From the NCBI GenBank assembly GCA_963781895.1, contig CAWAIM010000038.1, positions 1 to 64,000 of the forward strand: 64,000 nt of DNA. Direction: 5' to 3'. The stretch comes from Roseiarcus sp963781895 (GTDB taxonomy: Bacteria > Pseudomonadota > Alphaproteobacteria > Rhizobiales > Beijerinckiaceae). The notes under the pieces are model-generated. The model saw only the letters and a list, made by a program, of their open reading frames with translations, was not told where the DNA came from and ran no database searches. The translations under genes were made by a program, and so were the position numbers. Below, one piece after another: positions 38,321 to 48,030 of this stretch (position 1 is the first letter of the stretch; each line of letters begins with the position of its first letter).

Positions 38321-39786
38321 GCCTTGCGCCGCGCCCGACGGCGCGCGACCGCGCCGTCGACTGAACATCGTTGGTCGCGCCGCTCGGCGCGCCGCGCGAG
38401 CACCTCGTCGAGCGGCCGCACCTCGTCGACATGGCCGCCGAGCGCCGCGTAGTCGTCGAGGCGCATCGTGAACTCGATCGGCGCGACGATCGCCGGCGTC
38501 GGCACGTAGCCGAAGGCGTTCTCCGGCAACAGCGTCACGTCGACCATGAAGGTGATGCCGCCGCCCGGCCAGACATAGACCGGCGCGCCGCCGCCGGTCA
38601 CCGTCGTCAGCGCCTCGCGCACCGAGCGCGTGAGGCGCACCGGATTCTCGGTGACGCCCGCGCGCAGCGAGCCGCCGGCGCCGGCCATGAACAGCACCGT
38701 GCACAGCGCCGGCTCGCAATTCTCGCTGATGCGCTCGACCGATTCGCGCAGGTTCTCCGGCAGCTCCTCCTGCACGCGGCTGCAGCTCCTCGTCGAGCCG
38801 ATAGAAGGCGTGCTGCTCGCCGGTGGTCGAGACCATCAGCATCGTCAGGCCCGGCCACGCCACCTTCGGATTGAAGCCGGCGAGGATCGTCGAGCGGATC
38901 GGTGATGTTGGTGCCGCCCCAGCCGGTGCCGGGCTCGGCGACATGGAAATAGCGGCCGGGCGTCGAGCGCCGGCCCTTCATGCTGATGCCGGTGTCGCGC
39001 GCGCCGAGCAGCTTGCCGGCCTGATGCTCGGACAGGACGCCGGTGATGTGGTCGTCGACGACGACGACTTCGTCGACCTTGCCGAACCATTGCTTCGCGA
39101 ACATGCCGATCGTCGCCGAGCCGCAGCCGACGCGCATGCGCTCCTCGAGCTCGCCGTTGACGATCGGCGGCTTGCCGGCCTGCGACGACGACCGTCGCGC
39201 CGCCGTCGACGGCAAGCTCGACCGGCCTTGCCGTTGCAGAGATCGAGCAGCGTCTCGCAGGTGACGCGGCCCTCCTTCTTGCCGCCTGGGTCAGATGATT
39301 GACGCCGCCGAGCGAGAGCATCTGCGAGCCGTATTCGCCCGTCGTCACATGGCCGACCGGCTCGCCCTCCGCGCGCACGGTCGCGCATTCGGCGCCGAGG
39401 TGGCGGTCGGTGTCGATCTTCACCTTGACGCCGCAATAGCTGAAGATGCCCTCGGTCACGACCGTCACCATGTCGACGCCGTCGACCTGGACGAGACGAT
39501 GAAGGGCGCGGGCTTGTAGTCGGGATAGGTCGTGCCGGCGCCGATCGCGGTGACGAAACGGCTCGGCCCGTTGACGATGTCGCCGCTCCAGTCGCCCGCC
39601 GCGCCGACGAACGGCGACGACCTGGCCGCCTCGCTCGACGGTGCGGTCGAGCAGCACATGCGGATCGACGCGCACCAGCAGGCCGTCGTCGTTGGCGTAG
39701 CGGTCGCAGGCGCCCGTCATGCCCGGGCGGATGTAGCACATCACCGGACAGGCGTCGCAGCGGATCTTGTCGTCGGCCTCGCTCAT
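38317..39786 (-). CDS. 6-hydroxynicotinate reductase-like iron-sulfur protein, frameshifted
   Basis: About 490 residues. The N-terminus has C10-x2-C13-x3-C17-x9-C27 (IRCDACPVMCYIRPGMTGAC), a likely Fe-S site, then DRYANDDGLLVRVDP. FVGAAGDWSGDIVNGPSRFVTAIGAGTTYPDYKPAPFIVS, GVDMVTVVTEGIFSYCGVKVKIDTDRHLG, GHVTTGEYGSQMLSLGGVNHL, MRVGCGSATIGMFAKQWF, STPGRYFHVAEPGTGWGGTNI and VYVWPGGGITFMVDVTLLPENAFGYVPTPAIVAPIEFTM follow. These fit proteins annotated as 6-hydroxynicotinate reductase, which reduce the pyridone ring with ferredoxin. AGGAG lies before the ATG at 39786. About five indels. The presence of an enamidase and Mo-hydroxylase supports the assignment, but the true ring substrate is not proven. 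Confidence 0.75.
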
Positions 39787-39798
39787 GCTCGCGCTCCT

Positions 39799-42564
39799 GC
39801 TAGCGGCGCGGATCGCTTGGCGCACGCGGTCGGGGGTCGCGGGCGCGCGCCGGATGCGCGCGCCGGTCGCGTGGTGGATGGCGTTGAGGATCGCCGGCGC
39901 GGTCGGAATCAGCGCCTGCTCGCCGATGCCCTTGGCGCCGAACGGGCCGATCGGAGGAGGCGTCCTCGATCAGGATGCATTCGACCGGCGGCATGTCGCC
40001 GATCGGTCGGGATCAGATAGTCGTGCAGGTTCTCGCCGCGTGCCCGGGAAGAACTCCTCCATCAGCGCGAGGCCGAGCCCCTGCGCCGCGCCGCCCTCGA
40101 TCTGGCCTTCGACCAGCGTCGGATTGATCGCGCGGCCGACGTCGTGCGCGCAGGTGAGACGCAGCACGCGCACGCGCCCGAGCTCGATGTCGACCTCGAT
40201 CTCGGCGAGATGCGCGCCGGAGCCGAACACGGCGTAAGGGTCGCCCTGCCCGTTCTCGTCGAGCGGCGTCGTCGGCGGATCGAAGGTCTCGACGCATTCG
40301 ACGACGAAGCCGGCGGCGTTGACGGGCAGCGCCGCAAGTTCGATGCGGCGTCTCGCCGGCGGCGTCGGCGATGACGACCGCGCCAGTCTCGAAAGCGAAG
40401 CTTCGCGTCCTCGCCGACATTGGCGAGCCGCAGGATCTGCGCGCCGCATCGCCGCGCGCCGCGAGCGCGGCCGCGTTGCCGGAGACGAAGGTCTGGCGCG
40501 AGGCGGAGGTCTTGCCGCAGTCGGGCGTCGTGTCGGTGTCGGCCGACACGAGAGTCGACGGTCGATCGGCGCGCCGAGCGCGTCGGCGCAGATCTGCGCA
40601 ATCGACGGTGTTCGAGCCCTGACCGATATCGACCGCGCCCTGGAACAGCGCGAACGCGCCCGTCGGCTTGAGGCCGAGCGCGCATCGTCGAAGGGTTGGA
40701 CAGCGAGGTGTTGCCGCAGCCGTACCACATGCCGGCGACGCCGACGCCGCGCCGCAGCGGGCCTGGCGCCTGCAGCGTTGAACGCTCGGCCGCGGCGCGC
40801 GCCGCGCGCCAGCGCGGGCGGAGCGCCTCGAGGCAGCGCCTTGAAGCCGACGCCGTCCGCGAAGACCTGGCCGGTGACGGTCGGCTCGCCGGCGCCGAGC
40901 GCGTTGAGGATGCGGAATTCGAGCGGATCGATGCCGAGGCGTCAGCGCGAGCTCGTCGAAGAGCTGCTCCTGCGCGATCGCGCTCTGCGGCACGCCGAAG
41001 CCGCGGAAGGCGCCGGCGGGCACGAGATGCGTGTGGACCGCGCGCGCCAGCGCCCGATAATGCGGCATGCGATAGGGGCCGGAGGCGTGCACCGGCACGC
41101 GGTTGGCGACCGTCGGCCCCCAGGAGGCGTAGGCGCCGGTGTTGAAATCGGCGGCGAAGTCCATCGCCGTGAGACGGCCGTCGCGCGTCGCGCCGACTCT
41201 CAGCGCGATGCGCGCGGGATGACGCTTGGTCGTCGTCATGATCGATTCGCGGCGCGAATAGACCATGCGCACCGGCCGATCGAGCCGCCAGGCGGCGATC
41301 GCGACGAAGGGTTGCACCGACAGATCGAGCTTGGAGCCGAAGCCGCCGCCGACCGCCGTCGGCATGATGCGCACCTGCTCGGGCGCGATGCCGAGGATCT
41401 TCGCGACGTCGTCGCGGTCCATATAGGGCGCCTGGGTGCAGGCCTGGACCTCGATGCGGTCGCCGACGCGGCGCGCGAAGCCGGCCTCGGGCTCGATATA
41501 GGCGTGCTCGACGAAGCCGGTCTCGAAGGCGCCTTCGACGACGACGTCCGACGCGGCGAGGCCCGCCACGGCGTCGCCGCGCGCCACACGCCCGCTCGTC
41601 AGGATGTTGCCAGGGCGGGTTGCGTGAATGCGCTCGGCGCTCTCTTCGAGCGCCTCGTCGAGCGTCGTCAGCGCCGGCAGCGGGCTCCAGGTCACGGGAA
41701 ACGTCGTCAGATCGAGTGGCGCATCGTCTCGCTTGTCGCCGACCACGAGCGCCACCGCCTCGCCGCGAAAGCGCGCGACGCTCTCCGCGAGCACCGGCTG
41801 GTCGGCGAAAGGCGGGATCACGCCAAAGCAATTCGCGCCGGGCACGTCCTCGGCGGTAAAGACGGCGACGATTCCGGGATGAGCGCGCTTGAACGCCTCG
41901 ACATCGCCGAGAGCGAACGCGGCGTGCGCGTGAGGCGAGCGCACCGCGCGCGCCGTGAGCGCCTCCGCCGGCCATTCGTCCGCGCCGAAGATTTCCGCTC
42001 CGGAGAGCTTGCGGACGCCGTCGAGGCGGGGAGACGCGACGCCCGACCGCGGCCTCCGCTGGCAACTCCGCGACATCGCGGCGGTCGAAGAGGTGCGCCG
42101 TCCTTCACGGCGTCGACGATGGCGCGATAGCCGGTGCAGCGGCAAAGCACGCCGCGCGAGCGCGTTCTGGATCGCCTCTTCGTTGGGCCGCGGCTCTCGT
42201 CGCAGCAGGGCGACCGCGGAGACCAGAACGCCTGGCGTGCAGACGCCGCATTGCGCGGCGCCGTGGGCGTGTAAGGCGCGCGCGAAGCTGCGCGACGATC
42301 GCCTGGCGGTCGCTGGAGGCCCTCGATCGTCTCGATCGCTACGTCCGTCGGCCTGCCCGACCGAGGTCAGGCAGGCGCAGACGGGCTCGCCGTCGATGAG
42401 CACCGTGCAGGCGCCGCAATCGCCGGCGTCGCAGCCGACTTTGACGCCCGTCAGGCCGCATTCCTCGCGCAGCGCGTAACTGAGGCGTTCCGAGCGGCGA
42501 TCCGGAAATACGCGCGGGCTCGCCATTAAGGCGTGACGACGACGCCGGGGGCGCGTTCGAGCAT
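39799..42564 (-). CDS. Molybdenum hydroxylase: fused 2Fe-2S and molybdopterin subunits (nicotinate/xanthine dehydrogenase-like)
   Basis: About 920 residues. Residues 1-160 are an iron-sulfur domain: LREECGLTGVKVGCDAGDCGACTVLIDGEPVCAC (plant-type cluster) and AAQCGVCTPGVLVSAVALL (second cluster). The rest is the molybdopterin domain: SPHAHAAFALGDVEAFKRAHPGIVAVFTAEDVPGAN, EPEAGFA, QAPYMDRDDVAKILGI, TAVGGGFGSKLDLSVQPF, GAFRGFGVPQSAIAQEQLFDELA, GAVDIGQGSNTV, and GAKGIGEQAL with the catalytic Glu. It would hydroxylate an N-heterocycle next to the ring nitrogen. AGGAGG precedes the ATG at 42564, which overlaps the FAD-subunit stop in TGATG form. Many indels, mainly after 41000. Substrate inferred as nicotinate or similar. 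Confidence 0.82.
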
Positions 42565-43414
42565 CAGGCGACGCCTCCTGTTTGGCCGACCGCGACAAGC
42601 GTCGATCGCACGTCTGAGCAACGTCAAGGCCGCGTCGCGCCGATAGTCCGCGCTAGCGCGGACGTCGTCGATCGGCGACAGCCGCGCCAAGTCCTGCGCC
42701 TCGATCGACCGTCCGAGGCCAGGGCGCGCCGGCCGCGCCGATCAGACGACGCTCCGCTTCCCTCATCCGCTGGGCGACCACGGAGCAGGCGCCGACGGCG
42801 ATCCGCGCGTCGCACACGATCCCCTCGACGACGTCGAGCGCGACGGCGACCATCACGATCGAAATGACGAGATAGCGCCGGGCGCCGAGCTTGAAGAAGG
42901 CCGACCGCATCGTCGAAGCGGGCAGCGGCGTGACGACCGCGGTCATCACTTCGTCCGGGGCGAGCAGGGTGCTTCGAGCGCCGCCGATGAACGCGTCGAG
43001 CGCCAGACGGCGCGTCCCGCGCCGGGAGGCGAGTTCCACTTCCGCGTCGAGGATCAGCAATGGCGGGACGCCGTCGGCGGCAGGCGAGGCGTTGCACAGA
43101 TTGCCGGCGATCGTGCCGCGATTCTGAATCTGGGCGGCGCCGATGTCGCGCGCCGCGACCTTCAGCGCGTCGAAGGCAGGCGGCAGATTGGCCCTCGCGA
43201 TATCGCTCCATGTCGTCGTCGCGCCGATCCGCACAGCGTCGCCTTCGATGCGTACGCCGCGCAAAGCGGATATGCTGGAGACGTCGACGTAGTCGCCCTG
43301 CAGCGGAAGTTCGCCCGCGTTCGGGTAAATGTCAGTCGCTCCAGCGATGATGCGCGCGCCGCCTTCGGCCAGCAACCCGAGCGCCTCGTCGAGGTCGGAA
43401 GGGCGAGCGTACAT
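42564..43414 (-). CDS. FAD-binding subunit of molybdenum hydroxylase (CoxM-like), frameshifted at the 3' end
   Basis: About 283 residues. ARIIAGATDIYPNAG near residue 20 binds the FAD pyrophosphate; GAAQIQNRGTIAGNLCNASPAADGVPPLLILDAEVEL is the second FAD signature; ARRYLVISIVMVAVALDV is the C-terminal domain start. The last 50 residues need frame changes near 42720 and 42650 and end AVGQTGGVA at the TGATG shared with the next gene. It passes electrons from the Fe-S clusters to NAD+ or a quinone. It is the first gene of the operon, with the palindrome at 43436 directly upstream. The ATG at 43414 begins MYARPSDLDEAL, as in homologues. Confidence 0.85.
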
Positions 43415-43435
43415 GCGAGCGGCTCACGCGTTGGA

Positions 43436-43452
43436 TGTTTGTATACAAATGA
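43436..43452 (-). promoter_or_regulatory. Palindromic operator at the catabolic operon start
   Basis: TGTTTGTATACAAATGA, with the perfect 12-base palindrome TTTGTATACAAA at 43438-43449. It lies 22-38 bases before the first gene of the minus-strand operon and so probably overlaps its promoter. It shares 13 flanking bases with the site at 29722-29739 before the enamidase. Palindromes of this kind bind GntR or MarR dimers; the operon's own MarR protein is the natural candidate (inference). Confidence 0.6.
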
Positions 43453-43572
43453 TCGAGCGGAACCGGCGCCTTGTCAAGGACCTGCGCGACGGGTGTGGGC
43501 AGCAGACGATATGCCCGGTTTAGGTAGCGCACGATCTGTCCGGTAAGCCCGACCTTTTTGGAGGGGGGGTGG

Positions 43573-43720
43573 ATGGGTCGGACGGAAGCCCTTCAGGGTG
43601 TGCGCATGGCGATGTTTTTGAACCTTTTGCACCGCTGGGAATTGGCGGAGCTCAACCAGGAGGAAGCGGCCGAACTGCTTGGGATCGACGTCCGGACGCT
43701 TCGGCGATGGACGCGCCCGA
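43573..43720 (+). pseudogene. ISNCY-type transposase N-terminal fragment
   Basis: MGRTEALQGVRMAMFLNLLHRWELAELNQEEAAELLGIDVRTLRRW matches the first 46 residues of ISNCY-type transposases (MGRDEALRGVRMMKF...RWEAAELSQLEAAELLGISERTFRRW), including the helix-turn-helix. The similarity stops abruptly near 43720 and the rest of the transposase is missing. No inverted repeat pair was found. Confidence 0.65.
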
Positions 43721-44048
43721 CCTCACGAACTACATCGATTTCACTAAGGCCTACCAATTGGATAGTATCAACGAGACCACTTATCCCGCGCTGGAGGATC
43801 CAATTAGGTTGAACGAAGCAGCTACTACGGTTGCAGAGCGAGGTTTGAACCGCCCCGGGTTTGCCCGCGGCTCCAGCTGCTGAAAAGGCGGAGCCGTGTT
43901 TAGGATGTCACTGAACGCGCTGAACGCCTGCGTTCCAAGCGATGACGACGAAAGTGAGGTCGGATCGGATTAGTCTCGGCCGCGCGTCGGGCTCGCCGTC
44001 GCGGCCTCTGTTCCGCCGAGGGCCCTCCCCCACGAGGGGCGCGGGAGC
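43721..44048. other. Short AT-richer stretch without an assignable gene
   Basis: Beyond the transposase fragment the composition drops and a frame reads DLTNYIDFTKAYQLDSIN, then a region of direct GC-rich sequence. CGGCTCC (43868-43874) and GGAGCCG (43890-43896) can pair as a 7-bp stem. I see no gene; it may be a fragment of another mobile element. Confidence 0.3.
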
Positions 44049-46258
44049 TTACGCCGCCTTCTGCTTCTCGCCGTAGGTCCCGTAGAACGTCTCGCCGCGC
44101 TCGGCCATCTGCGTCGAGCTTCTCGGGCGGCTCGAAGCGGGGACCGTATTTCGCCGCCAGCGCCTTGGCGCGGGCGACGAAGGCCTTGAGCCCCATGCCG
44201 TCGATCAGCGAGATCGTGCCGCCGGAATAGGGCGCGTAGCCGAAGCCGAGAATCGAGCCGACATCCGCCTCACGCGGATCGGTGACGACGCCCTCGAACA
44301 GGCAGCGCGCCGCCTCGAGCGCCGCGGTGAACAGGAAGCGGTCCTTCAAGTCCTTCACGCTGACCGTATCCGGATCGAGCTGCTTGCCGGCGATCTTTGC
44401 GATCCCGGGCCACAGGCTCTTCGGTCCGTTCGCCGGGTAATCGTAGAAGCCCTTGCCGTTCTTGCGCCCGAAGCGCTGGTCTTTTGCGACCATCGTCTCG
44501 ATCAGCTTCTTCTGCGCCGGATCGACCGCGTTCGCGCCGAGGTCCTTCTCGGTCGCCTGCAGGATGCGCCAGCTCAGATCGATGCCGACCTCGTCGTTGA
44601 GCGCCAGCGGCCCGACCGGCATGCCCGCCATCTTGGCGGCGTTCTCGATCATCGCCGGAGGAACGCCCTCCATCACCATGGCGTGCGCTTCGACCATGTA
44701 ATTGCCGACGCAGCGGTTGACGTAGAAGCCGCGGCAGTCGTTGACGACGATCGGCGTCTTCTTGATCGCGCGGACGAAATCCATCGCCGTCGCCAGCGCT
44801 TTCGCGCCGGTCTTCTCGCCCATGATGATCTCGGTCAGCATCATCTTGTCGACCGGCGAGAAGAAATGCACGCCAATGAAATTTTCAGGCTTCAGCGACG
44901 TTTCGGCCAGCGAGGTGATCGGCAGGGTCGAGGTGTTGCTGGCGAACACCACGTCGGGGCCCAGCACGGCCTTGAGCCTTCTTCGTCGCCTCGGCCTTGA
45001 CCGCGCGATCCTCGAACACCGCCTCGACGACGAGGTCGCAGCCCTTCAGTCGAGCATAGTCCGCCGTCGCGTGAATGCGCGCGAGAAGCGCCTCCTTGTC
45101 GGCCGTTTTCGCCCGGCCCTTGGCGATCTGCGTGCTGACAATCTTGTCGGAATAGGCCTTGCCCTTATCGGCCGATTCCTGATCGCGGTCGATCAGCACC
45201 ACTTCGAGCCCCGCGCTGGCCGAGACATAGGCGATGCCTGCGCCCATCAGCCCCGCGCCGAGGACGCCGACCTTCTTGAGGTTCGACGCCGGAACGGCGC
45301 TCGGGCGGCGCGCGCCCTTGTTGAGCTCGCCCATCGACAGGAACAGCGAGCGGATCATCGCCGCGGCCTCCTTGGACAGAAGGATGTTGGCGAAATGCTT
45401 GCTCTCGACGCTGAGCGCCAGATCCATCGGCAGTTGCAGGCCTTCGAACACGCACGTCAGGACCGCCCTCGCCGCCGGGTAATTGTCGTAGGTTTCGCGG
45501 CGATAGATGGCGTTGGCCGGCGGCCAGATCATCATGCCCTGCGCCGAATAGACCTTGCCCGACGGCGGCTTGAACTTCGGATCGTCCCACGGCGCCTTGG
45601 CGCCCGGATTGGCCTTCACCCAGGCCTTGGCCAGCGCGACGATCTCATCCGCCGGCGCGACCTCATGCACCAGGCCCATCTTCTTGGCGTGGGCGGGGCG
45701 CAATTGGTCGCCCTTGAGCAGCATCTGCAGCGCGTCCGGCGTCGGCATCAGCCGCGCCACGCGCTGCGTGCCGCCGGCGCCGGGGAACAGCCCGACCTTG
45801 ATTTCAGGCAGCCCGACGCGCGCCTTGTCGGAATCGGCGACGATGCGGTAGTGGCAGGCGAGCGCGAGTTCGAACCCGCCGCCCATGCACACGCCATTGA
45901 TCGCCGCCGCGACCGGCTTGCCGCAGGTCTCCAGCCGCCGGTAGGTCAGCGACAATTGCTTCGACCGGTCGACGAACACGCGCATCGCCGCCTCCTGGCC
46001 TTGCGTCGCGGCGAGACGGGAATATTCGTCGCCCATCGACTTCAGCATGGTCAGGTCCGCGCCGCCGGAAAAACCGTCCTTGCCGGAGGTGAAGACCGCG
46101 CCCTTGATCGCGGAATCCTTCGTGATCGCATCGACGATCGTCGCCATCTCGGCGACCACTTCCTGCGTCAGCACGTTCATCGAGCGGCCGGGCATGTCCC
46201 AGGCGACGAGCGCAATGCCGTCGGCGTCGGTGTCAAAACGGAAATTGGCAAGGTTCAT
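44049..46258 (-). CDS. fadB: Fatty acid oxidation multienzyme protein (FadB/FadJ), two frameshifts
   Basis: About 736 residues. The N-terminal enoyl-CoA hydratase part has AVFTSGKDGFSGGADLTML, the oxyanion stretch NGVCMGGGFELALACHYRI and LPEIKVGLFPGAGGTQRV. The 3-hydroxyacyl-CoA dehydrogenase part has LKKVGVLGAGLMGAGIAYVSASAGLEVVLID, FASNTSTLPITSLA, PENFIGVHFFSPVDKM, and PIVVNDCRGFYVNRCVGNYM. It ends FYGTYGEKQKAA. Frame changes lie near 44975 and 44115. It performs steps two and three of beta-oxidation in the cytosol and follows fadA by 22 bases in the same direction. Confidence 0.92.
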
Positions 46259-46280
46259 GGTCGTGGTCTCCGCCTGACGG

Positions 46281-47489
46281 TTAGACGCGTTCGATGATGG
46301 TGGCGGTGCCCATGCCGCCGCCGATGCAAAGGGTGATGAGGGCGGTGGTCTTGCCCGTGCGCTCGAGTTCGTCGAGCGCGGTCCCGAGAATCATGGCGCC
46401 GGTCGCGCCGAGCGGATGGCCCATGGCGATCGCGCCGCCGTTGACGTTGACCTTCGCCGCATCGAGATCGAAGGCCTGCATGAAGCGCAGCACCACGGAG
46501 GCGAAAGCCTCGTTGATCTCGAACAGGTCGATGTCGCCGATGCTCATGCCGGAGCGCGCCAGCACTTTCCTGGTCACGTCGACCGGTCCGGTCAGCATGA
46601 TCGCGGGCTCCGAGCCGATGTTGGCGAAAGCGCGAATGCGCCCGCGAGGCTTCAGGCCGGCTTTGGCGCCGGCCTCGCGCGACCCCAGCAGCACGGCGGC
46701 CGCGCCGTCGACGATGCCCGACGAATTTCCGGCGTGGTGGACATGAATGACGCGCTCGACCTCCGGATGGGCCTGCAGCGCCACCGCGTCGAAGCCGCCT
46801 TGCTCGCCGGGGATCACGAACGAGGGCTTGAGGGAGGCGAGCGACTGCATGTCGGTCGCCGGGCGCATGTGCTCGTCGTGATCGAGCAGCGGCAGCCCGT
46901 TGACGTCGATGACCGGGGCGATCGAGTTCTTGAAACGGCCGGCCTTCCAGGCCGCGGCGGCGCGCTTCTGCAATTCGACCGCATAGGCGTCGACGTCGTC
47001 GCGCGAGAAGCCGTATTTGGTCGCCATCAGATCGGCCGAAATGCCCTGGGGCATGAAATAGGCGGGAATGGCCAGCGAAGGATCGGCCGGCCATGCGCCG
47101 CCCGAGGCGCCGATGCCGACGCGGCTCATCGATTCGACGCCGCCGCCGATCGTCATGTCGTGCTGACCGCTCATCACTTGCGCGGCGGCGAAATTGACCG
47201 AGTCGAGGCCCGAGGCGCAGAAGCGGTTGATCTGCACGCCCGGCACCGAATCGCCGTAGCCGGCGGCGAGCGCGCCCATGCGCGCGATGTCGCCGCCCGC
47301 TTCGCCGACCGGATCGACGCAACCCATCACCACATCGTCGACCTGGCCTGGGTCGAGATGATTGCGATCCTTGATCGCCTTCAGCGCGGTCGCCGCCAGA
47401 TGCAGCGTGGTCGCGGTATGCAGCGAGCCGTCCGGCTTGCCGCGTCCGCGCGGCGTGCGCACGTGGTCATAAATGAAGGCGTCGGCCAT
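46281..47489 (-). CDS. fadA: Acetyl-CoA C-acyltransferase (3-ketoacyl-CoA thiolase, FadA)
   Basis: A complete 402-residue thiolase. INRFCASGLDSVNFAAAQVMSGQ holds the nucleophilic Cys; GGVESMSRVG is the next landmark; NEAFASVVLRFM and NGGAIAMGHPLGATGAMI give the catalytic His; CIGGGMGTATIIE holds the second Cys. It cleaves 3-ketoacyl-CoA to acetyl-CoA and a shortened acyl-CoA. The ATG at 47489 is preceded by GGAGATCAAAGC. It lies between the GFA gene and fadB on one strand, so a common transcript is likely. Confidence 0.95.
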   Translation of the reverse strand: MADAFIYDHVRTPRGRGKPDGSLHTATTLHLAATALKAIKDRNHLDPGQVDDVVMGCVDPVGEAGGDIARMGALAAGYGDSVPGVQINRFCASGLDSVNFAAAQVMSGQHDMTIGGGVESMSRVGIGASGGAWPADPSLAIPAYFMPQGISADLMATKYGFSRDDVDAYAVELQKRAAAAWKAGRFKNSIAPVIDVNGLPLLDHDEHMRPATDMQSLASLKPSFVIPGEQGGFDAVALQAHPEVERVIHVHHAGNSSGIVDGAAAVLLGSREAGAKAGLKPRGRIRAFANIGSEPAIMLTGPVDVTRKVLARSGMSIGDIDLFEINEAFASVVLRFMQAFDLDAAKVNVNGGAIAMGHPLGATGAMILGTALDELERTGKTTALITLCIGGGMGTATIIERV

Positions 47490-47527
47490 GCTTTGATCTC
47501 CATGCGGCCTCGAGCCGCCGTTCGCGT

Positions 47528-47996
47528 TCAGGTGTCGAAATCGGGGTGCTGGCGGTTGCCGAGCGCCGCGGCGTCGATATTCAGCCATTCGCTGGTCTCT
47601 CGCGCCGGCAAGGCGAAAAGGCCGTCGAGCCAGGGAAGCCTGGACTCGACGCCGTATTGCATCGCCGGCGCTGCGTGGGCCGGCTCATCGAGGCTGCCGA
47701 TCGTGACCGCGATCCGGTCGCGATCGATGAGCCGATAGGTCAGCGGCGTGCCGCATTCGCCGCAGAAGCCGCGTTCCGCGATCGCCGAACTGGCGAAAAT
47801 CTTGGGCGAGCCGCGGGTCCAGTCCATTCGGTCGATCGGCACGCCGCAGAACGCCATGAACGGGCCGCCGCCCGCCTTCTGGCACATGCGGCAATGGCAG
47901 ATGTTGCGCCGCTCGAGGCTCGGCGTCCAGGCGATAGCGCACCGCGCCGCATTGACAGCCGCCGGTCAAGCCCGCCCGCGTCTCGACTGCGCCCAT
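47528..47996 (-). CDS. GFA family (glutathione-dependent formaldehyde-activating-like) zinc protein, one frameshift
   Basis: About 155 residues. GGCQCGAVRYRLDAEP carries the first CxC pair; ICHCRMCQKAGGGPFMAFCGVP the second set; and GFCGECGTPLTYRL the CxxC zinc site, in the GFA order. ERRNICHC and MCQKAGGGPF join across a frame change near 47920. The fold is shared with formaldehyde-activating enzyme, but most members have no proven activity. It sits between fadE and fadA, where such small zinc proteins are not normally required. Start ATG near 47996. Confidence 0.82.
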
Positions 47997-48030
47997 CGTC
48001 CGAGACCTCCCTTCCGCTCGCCTGCGCCCG

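Noticed and set aside
40319..42130. A 603-residue plus-strand open frame opposite the Mo-hydroxylase
   Set aside because: Arginine- and alanine-rich with no motif; the opposite strand carries unambiguous hydroxylase domains.
44741..46297. A 518-residue open frame opposite fadB
   Set aside because: Shadow of the high-GC fadB gene; no recognisable domain or plausible ribosome binding site.
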